From Hyperoodon ampullatus (lineage: Eukaryota; Chordata; Mammalia; Artiodactyla; Ziphiidae): a stretch of DNA of 64,000 nt. The stretch covers positions 34,691,574 through 34,755,573 of the forward strand of contig OX457070.1 of NCBI GenBank assembly GCA_949752795.1, given 5' to 3'. Every line of letters starts with the position of its first letter. The stretch's first letter is position 1. The notes beneath the pieces were generated by a model that worked only from the letters and a program-made list of their open reading frames with translations, was not told where the DNA came from and did not search any database. This document shows positions 57,295 through 64,000 of the stretch, one piece after another. Position numbers and translations under genes: made by a program.

Positions 57295-57509
57295 TTTTTT
57301 TTTTTTTTTTTTTTTTTGTGGTACGCGGGCCTCTCACTGTTGTGGCCTCTCCCGTTGCGGAGCACAGGCTCCGGACGCGCAGGCTCAGCAGCCATGGCTC
57401 ACGGGCCCAGCCGCTCCGCGGCATATGGGATCCTCCCAGACCGGGGCACGAACCCGTATCCCCTGCATCGGCAGGTGGACTCTCAACCACTGCGCCACCA
57501 GGGAGGCCC
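57295..57509 (-). mobile_element. CHR-type SINE, delphinoid short form
   Basis: Poly-T left end, minus-strand head at 57509, target-site duplication CATTTTACTTTTT flanking (from 57287 and from 57510). Same strand as AFTPH. Confidence 0.93.
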
Positions 57510-57709
57510 CATTTTACTTTTTAAAGTATATTAATTTCCAACTATCTACAAGACCGGTTTGATGCTAAAAGGGCTACTATCTTGTTCATGGTAATAAATA
57601 ACGCCAAATTTCATTTACTACTAGTTAATTCCAGTAAGTAAATAGCTGATGTAATTATAACACTTCAATAGAGGACTGTGGACCCAAAGGGCTGAGACTC
57701 AGTTTCAGG

Positions 57710-57925
57710 ATTTATAAACTGGAGCTCTCAGGGCCTACTTTACAAGGTGAATAATAAATTAGAGGAGTAAATGCTTGACACCCAGTGTGTGCTCAAGAAG
57801 TGACAGCTTTTATCACTACTGTTGTTATTATATAGATGATACATACAGACACAGTGGCCTGCCAAGGAATAAATGTCAAAACCAGGTTCAAATCTCACTA
57901 AGGCTATTTCTCCACCACTATTTAG
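57710..57925 (-). repeat. MIR-like remnant
   Basis: GAGCTCTCAGGGCCTACTTT, GACACCCAGTGTGTGCTCAAG and AAAACCAGGTTCAAATCTC suggest decayed MIR sequence. Orientation and limits are uncertain. Confidence 0.35.
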
Positions 57926-58501
57926 CATTCTAAATCATTATGAAAATACCTGCCTCAATTTATATCAATTTCTACCATATTATATCAAGAAATTAAATAA
58001 TCCAAATATTTTGCTTCCTCCCCAAGATCCTCCTATCAAGTTGGGAAAAAGGTACCTAATTAAAAAATATCTGTTGTTAAGAACTGCTTATATAATGAGA
58101 ACCTGTTACTGCTACTCCTTGGGGATTTTAAATTTTGAAAATTCGTGAACATTATGGTTGATTGTTGGCATTTGTGACTTAAATCTTGATCACATTATGA
58201 AAATCAAAGAGTGTAAACCACACATGAGGTGTGTTAAGATGCTTTACTTCCCAAGAAGCACAATAAAGTTGAAAGATACGATGGAACATAGCCCAAGTAA
58301 GTTGGTAAGTAGAAGAGGTACAAGAATATAACTAACATTAACACTCAGAAGAAGAGAAACTAACCTACCACAAGAATAGTTTCTTTTATGACCAAGCAGA
58401 TAAATTTCTTTCAAAAAAACAGATTTCCCAAAACACTGTAATCAGACACTCAATTTTTAAAAACTCATAAAATTTGAGCATGAGATAAAAGGTAAAGGTT
58501 G

Positions 58502-58840
58502 GGACTTCCCTGGCGGTGCAGTGGTTAAGAATCTGCCTGCCAACGCAGGGGACACAAGTTCAATCCCTGGTCCGGGAAGATCCCACATGCCGCAGAGCAA
58601 CTAAGCCTGTGCACCACAACTACTGAGCCTGCGCTCTAGAGCCTGAGAGCCACAACTACTGAGCTGGCACGCCACAACTACTGAAGCCTGTGCGCCCTAG
58701 AGCCTGCGCGCTGCAACTACTGAAGCCCATGCGCCTAGAGCCTGTGCTCTGCAACGAGAAGCCACCACAATGAGAAGCCCACGCTCACCGCAACTAGAGA
58801 AAGCCTGCATGCAGCAACGAAGACCCAACGCAGCCAAAAA
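58502..58840 (+). mobile_element. Long CHR-type SINE with internal repeats
   Basis: GGACTTCCCTGGCGGTGCAG head, then several CACAACTACTGAGCC / TAGAGCCTG modules, ending GACCCAACGCAGCC plus A-tail. The target-site duplication AAAAGGTAAAGGTTG is at 58487-58501 and 58841-58855. It is about 340 bp, the long CHR form. Confidence 0.94.
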
Positions 58841-59745
58841 AAAAGGTAAAGGTTGATACTGGTAAAGGTTTTGGGTTTTTTTTGTTTCCTGAAGATTATT
58901 AAATAATTTTAATTGTTTTAAAATATATTCAGTTTTTTCCTCAACATTGTCAGCCAAGGTAGTTTAACACATGCAACAGCTTTAAAGTCGGTAAAGTGAA
59001 ATATTATTTAAACTTCGATTTATTCTACTGTACATAAGCAAATTATTCATCTAACACTACTATTCATAGTCTCCAAAAAAGCAAATAGTAAATTTTTACT
59101 AAAGAGCCAGTGCTGCACTCTAAATTAATGTGAGGGTAACAAAATAAGTACACACACACTTAGCATATTAAATATTTAGCTGAGGTTACAACAGTAACTA
59201 AATAGCAAACTAAATAAAATAATATTCACTCCAGTTACTTGAATTTCAAATGCCTTCAACTTCAAAGTCAAAGAGGAAAAATAGTCATCAGTTCTCCCTT
59301 GTATTTGGAATTAGGAAACTGGTGATTGAGCCATGTCTGTCAATTCAAACACATATCAAATTCTAAACCTGCAAACAGCAGCACATCTGGCCATTAAACA
59401 TTTTAAGAACAGGGGGCTCTGATAAATGCAGGGTTGAAAGGCAAATGCTTTTCCAGACAGGTACCAGACTCCCTTCTTATTTTCTCTATTGTTTCCAGCG
59501 CTAGGAAGCCAAAGGAGAAGGTCTGCTACTTGCAGACAAGCACACTTGGGCTCAGAAGAGTTCCTACATGTCAAAACTATTCTGAGAAGGGAAACTAGCC
59601 AGAAGCAGCATTTTTGCTCTCAAAATAGTCTGACAGGTGAGTATACAGCTGAACTAGGGGTACTCCCACACAAATTCTCATTTATCTCCCTATTACTTTT
59701 TGCTATTCACCAAAAAATCCAGTTGGCAACACTATTTCTTGCAGC

Positions 59746-59963
59746 TTTTTTTTTTTTTTTTTTTTTTTTTTGCGGTACACAGGCCTCTCACTGTTGTGGC
59801 CTCTCCTGTTGCACAGCACAGGCTCCGGACGCGCAGGCTCAGCGGCCATGGCTCACGGGCCTAGCCACTCCGTGGCATGTGGGATCTTCCCTGACCTGGG
59901 CACGAACCCGTGTCCCCTGCATCGGCAGGCGGACTCTCAACCGCTGCGCCACCAGGGAAGCCC
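59746..59963 (-). mobile_element. CHR-type SINE, delphinoid short form
   Basis: Poly-T left end, minus-strand head at 59963. The imperfect target-site duplication TCTTGCA(G/C)CTTT is at about 59737-59748 and 59964-59975. Confidence 0.92.
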
Positions 59964-60004
59964 TCTTGCACCTTTGAAGACCATTTTCTAAGAAGTGCAT
60001 TTCT

Positions 60005-60240
60005 GAGATTATTCAGTAACAGCTAACATTTATTGAGCACTAGTTATGTGAAAGACACTGTGCTAAGCACCTTTAATATGCACAATTTCATTTTATCTTC
60101 ATAATGAGAGTTTTGAAGTAAGTACTATTATTATTCTCTAAATCTCAGGTTCAGAGAAGTGGCTAATGCAAGTCAGTGCTGAAAGCTGGATCTGAATCTA
60201 GCAGTGTGACTCCAGAGCCTTGATTTTTAGGTACTATACT
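60005..60240 (-). repeat. MIR SINE
   Basis: ACATTTATTGAGCACTAGTT, CACTGTGCTAAGCACCTTT, TATTATTATTCTCTAAATCTC and GACTCCAGAGCCTTGATTT follow reverse MIR order. Confidence 0.85.
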
Positions 60241-60834
60241 ATAACCAGGGGCAACTTATGCAGTAGGCACAGGGCCTAGGGTCCACAATAATTTTAGGGG
60301 TTCATGAAAACGTTTTAATAGTTAATATTAACATACTCAACCTTATACCAAGTTATAAAATAGAATTTTAAATATCTTTTATGGGGAAGGGGCTCACAAA
60401 AGTCATATGTGGTCTTAGCTATACTACTCTCCAAAGGTACACCGGCTTTTATAGGATTTCTCTATCTTTCCCAATTTTCTCATTTCTCATATATTTGTTT
60501 TCCTATCAGGGTCCTTTTTACCTTGAATCCCTCTGTATTTTATTTTTTTCAACTCATAGAGTGTTTCTGGAAAAGCAAAAACGATTACCCAATGTTTTAA
60601 TTCATCAATGAGGGCAAAGCACTATGCATGAATTCACTTATACTCATTCCCAGTTCTGTCCTATCTCCATGTCTGGGTTTGGAGGAAGAAAACCCTTTCA
60701 TTTTATACACTGGTGCAAATAAGTCATATTATCTAATGCAGAGTTTCTCAACTGACGTGGCTCAGTTACAAATAGGTTACAGGTCTTCCAAAAATCCTGA
60801 AAGCTATATATGGATATTTGGTGTTCCCTCTCGT

Positions 60835-61162
60835 GACAGTTAATTTTATGCATCAACTTGACAGGGCCAAGGGGTGCCCAGACATTTGGTCAAACATTAT
60901 TTTAGATATGTCTGTGAGGTTGTTGCTGGATGTAATTAATATTTGAATTAGTAGACTAAGTAAAGCAGATTGTCTTCCTTAGTATGGATGGGCCTCATTC
61001 AATCAATTGAAGACAGTTTGCGGACTACAGATCTTAGGACTTAGTGATCATCTCCATAATTGCATGAGCCAATTCCTTATAATACATCAGTCTGTCTGTC
61101 TGTCTCTCCATGCATGCATGCATGCATGGTTCTACTTCTCTGGAGAACCATGATTAATACAC
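60835..61162 (+). repeat. Ancient LTR-like repeat, family uncertain
   Basis: CAGTTAATTTTATGCATCAAC, GCCCAGACATTTGGTCAAAC, AGTAAAGCAGATTGTCTTCC and TTCTCTGGAGAACCATGATT are in the order of a well-known mammalian interspersed repeat. Assignment to MaLR-like LTRs is a guess. Confidence 0.5.
61091..61129 (+). repeat. (TGTC)n and (CATG)n tetranucleotide runs
   Basis: Four TCTG/TGTC units followed by CATGCATGCATGCATGCATG, which is self-complementary. Lies inside the repeat at 60835-61162. Confidence 0.85.
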
Positions 61163-61796
61163 CTCTATTTTGTAAATGACTACAGTAGAGTATAAAAAGA
61201 TTGTGTATTGAAATTCTCATTCAGTTTTCCAAAGGAGTGTATAAGACCAGCACCGAGGATCCTAGACTATGGTTCTGAGGCCACTCAAAGGCATATCCCC
61301 TTTAAAGTATCTTGATTTTAAGGTAATTTCTAAAATTCCTTCAACATATTTCTAGTTAGTTTTCCTTTCTTCCTTACAAACAGTAATTGATTAATGTCAA
61401 TAGTTTTAATATTGATAGCATTAGGTCTTGTTCTTAAGTGGAAGTTTAGAAGAAACATAAAATCCACCGGGCAATTTAATCTTCCATTTAAGAGGATACC
61501 TTATGCCTTACCACCATTAAATATTAAGTAAGATATCAAGTACAATCTACAACTGTATACTTATCAATCCCCAGTTTCAAGCTATGTAAGAAGAGTAACC
61601 AATTGTAGTACTCACTATGCTCTAAAAAGATGGTTTGCCCCTTCTGCACAGTTTCTGGATAAATCTAATAAAATATTTCTATCTATTTTGGAATTAAAGA
61701 CAGAATTTCAAATTTTCTGAGGGAAAAATAACAAAAGGAATTGCTGTCCAAATACTTCAAGCAAGCAAAGAGCTATACGGCCAAAATCTCCATTTC

Positions 61797-62062
61797 TTTC
61801 TTTTTTTTTTTTAAATTGAATATAATTGACATATTATATTAGTTTCATACGTACAACGTAAGGGTTCCATATATGTATATATTGCAAAATGGTCACCATA
61901 GTTACAAATTTTTCTTTTCTCGTATGAGAACTTTTAAGAACTACTCTCTTAGCAACTTTCAAATACACAATGCAGTATTATTAACAATAGTCACCATGCT
62001 CTACATTGTACCTCCAGAACTTATTTATTTTATGACTGGAAGGTTGTACCTTTTGACCACTT
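61797..62062 (-). mobile_element. L1 3' UTR fragment
   Basis: AATTGACATATTATATTAG, ATATATGTATATATTGCAAA, AACTACTCTCTTAGCAAC and TTATTTATTTTATGACTGG are the antisense of a typical L1 3' UTR. Confidence 0.75.
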
Positions 62063-63325
62063 AATTTCTTTATTTTGTTGCTTACTTATGTTTTCAGTCA
62101 TAAGTTCAGGTGTTCACCCACATTAAGGAAAACCTGCACAAATCTTAGGCAGATGATTAAATAAATGAAGGTGAAAATGTAGTTACACTCAGTTTGAGAA
62201 TGCTGACTTTCTGGTGAGCAAACCAATAACTTAATCTCAAAATAACATAAGCCAAAGTATTAGTGACTCTCTTCTTTTTCCTTTTTGTGATACTCAATTT
62301 TTAAAGCTCTCAAGGTAAATCTTCTAATAACATTTTCCCAGTAGCATTATCAATTAGATGGCTAATAAAAGAAAATGACTCATAGCTTCCTTTTCTATAG
62401 CCAATTAATATAAGAAGATTACTTACCAATTACCTAAATTCTCAAATAACACCCAGAGCAATATTTTGAAAATTTTACAAAAGCTCAGAGTTTAATGCAG
62501 TGCTCATGACATTATCTCCTTCACCTTATACCAAAGAAAAGGCATCTTGGCTATTTCAATCAAGGTTCCTTTCTGGAACATTAACAGGTTAAAAAAAAAC
62601 GAAAAACAAAAAACTGTTAGAACAATACATATAATGGTCTTTTGGAAAAAGAACTGCTTTCAAAGTAAGGAGATTTTTGTTTTTTGTTACTGTCATTTTA
62701 TTTTGTTTTAAATCTTAGCCCCAAAAGTGAAGAATAATTTTGACCTTTTTCCAATTTCTACAATAGAGATACCACTAACTTGCTTTTCTCTACAATTTAT
62801 AAGAATGTTAACAGGAGAATGAAATAAACTGAACTCTGTGTTCTCAGAAAAAAATATTCACTGAAGGGGAAGAATGTTTCTCAATAAATGGTCATTATGG
62901 CTTTTACATCAAGGCCTGAACCCTCTGAGGTTTGCTGGACTCACCATCTGAGAATTGGCTTGACTAAAAACATTTTATAAGTTTCAAAGATTTCTTCTTG
63001 GTTGACTTTTCCCTAAGTAACAAATTATAGCAATAAAGTTGCAATAATTGATTGTCTCTTGACCCAGGGAAGATATATTTTATTAAAATGTTAAGATATC
63101 CTTTTGGTAGGCTGAAAAAAGGAAAGTACTAAAAAAACAGGGACCTGGACAATGTCACATACATAGCATAGCAAAAAAGTCAAAGAAATATGAAATGACA
63201 ACTATACCGACAACTATACCATTTGTCTAACTTCACAAAGAATTGTTCTCCATGTTTGCTTAACTGAATTAACTGAGCTCTGAATTCTAAGAGTCTCACA
63301 ACATTCTGTCAAAACACAATTTGAG

Positions 63326-63637
63326 GACTTCCCTGGTGGTGCAGTGGTTGAGAATCTGCCTGCCAATGCAGGGGACACAGGTTCGAGCCCTGGTCTGGGA
63401 AGATCCCACATGCCGCGGAGCAACTAGGCCCGTGAGCCACAGCTACTGAGCCTGTGCATCTAGAGCCTGTGCTCCTCAACAAGAGAGGCCGCGACAGTGA
63501 GAGGCCCGTGCACCGCGATGAAGAGTGGCCCCCGCTTGCCACAACTAGAGGAGGCCCTCGCACAGAAACGAAGACCCAACACAGCCAAAAATAAATAAAT
63601 AAATAAATTTATTTAAAAAAAAAAAAACAACAACAAA
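63326..63637 (+). mobile_element. Long CHR-type SINE
   Basis: GGACTTCCCTGGTGGTGCAG-type head, GGTTCGAGCCCTGGTCTGGG box, GACCCAACACAGCC end and AAATA-rich tail. The target-site duplication AAAACACAATTTGAG is at 63311-63325 and 63638-63652. Confidence 0.94.
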
Positions 63638-64000
63638 AAAACACAATTTGAGGGCACTCTGTTCAAGACAGAATTGTTGTATCCAGGTAAGATTCAACAG
63701 GGATAAATCATTTTATGATTAAAAAATCTAACTTTTAGTGTCATTAATATGTGAGGATTTCTGTGCTGTCCCCAAAATGGTAGCAACTAGGAGAAACATT
63801 TTAAGAAAAATATTAATAAATCTAATCCTCTTCTAGAGAACTAGATTAATGTGCATTTCCAGCAGATTCTGGAAAAGGAAGAAACTACAGGTCACAACCC
63901 TCCTTTACAACAGAAGGATAAGAATGGAAGTCACTTTCCAACTCAGTCACTTTCCATTTCCCCACCTCAATTTCCTTCCAAACTTCTCTTCTAGCCCCGC

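Larger units (their letters stand above)
54897..64000 (-). other. AFTPH: AFTPH intron, 5' end outside window
   Basis: The acceptor TGCAG lies next to the exon at 54745-54896, but the upstream donor is not found before the right edge. The sequence is AT-rich and holds MIR, two L1 3' ends, a hAT element, a MaLR-like repeat and four CHR SINEs. Several exon-like segments were tested and do not match the required phase (the incoming exon must end at a codon boundary). Confidence 0.65.

Noticed and set aside
58840..58960. Minus-strand frame starting MADNVEEKTEYILKQ
   Set aside because: It lacks a usable donor before running into the CHR SINE at 58502-58840; composition fits chance in AT-rich DNA.
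60527..60571. Minus-strand 45-nt segment with excellent TTTTGCTTTTCCAG acceptor and AAG/GTAAAA donor
   Set aside because: Its only open frame enters with two bases and leaves with one, which cannot connect to the AFTPH exon at 54896 that begins at a codon boundary.
61622..61670. Minus-strand segment reading ETVQKGQTIFLEH before a GTGAGT donor
   Set aside because: It leaves with one base of a codon, incompatible with the phase of the next AFTPH exon, and the acceptor is weak.

Overview
This window is nuclear DNA of a mammal, almost certainly a toothed whale or dolphin. The strongest evidence is a set of about a dozen tRNA-derived CHR-type SINEs of the form abundant in cetaceans, especially delphinoids: a short poly-A-tailed form and longer forms that begin GGGACTTCCCTGG and end near GACCCAACGCAGCCA. 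Several keep clear target-site duplications. Older mammalian repeats (MIR, L2, L1, MaLR-like LTRs, hAT elements, a CR1/L3 remnant) fill much of the rest. There are no bacterial-type genes, CRISPR arrays or operons.

One protein-coding gene can be supported. It is the 3' part of AFTPH (aftiphilin) on the minus strand. Eight coding exons were reconstructed by hand from splice sites, reading phase and recognisable protein sequence: 54745-54896, 52581-52707, 52119-52175, 49123-49245, 43460-43520, 41856-41939, 37848-37971 and 31121-31268. They join in one frame into the C-terminal 291 residues plus a tandem stop (TGA TAA). The 3' UTR runs from 31120 to about 30119, where an AATAAA signal is followed by GU-rich sequence. 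The large N-terminal coding exon lies beyond the right edge, so 54897-64000 is read as intron.

The left part, 1 to about 30118, is GC-richer and looks intergenic, downstream of AFTPH. In human the convergent gene SERTAD2 lies beyond this gap, but no SERTAD2 coding sequence is visible here. Its most notable feature is a strong orphan CpG island at about 13870-14370, preceded by an unusually CpG-rich MER5-type element.

No new multi-gene system was found. The points most worth a second look are: the 84-nt in-frame AFTPH exon that carries a clathrin box (LLNLD) and has weak splice sites with an AG-free tract of about 90 nt; the CpG island; several local tandem duplications inside repeats; a plus-strand exon-like segment antisense to AFTPH; and a compositional change near the AFTPH 3' end.
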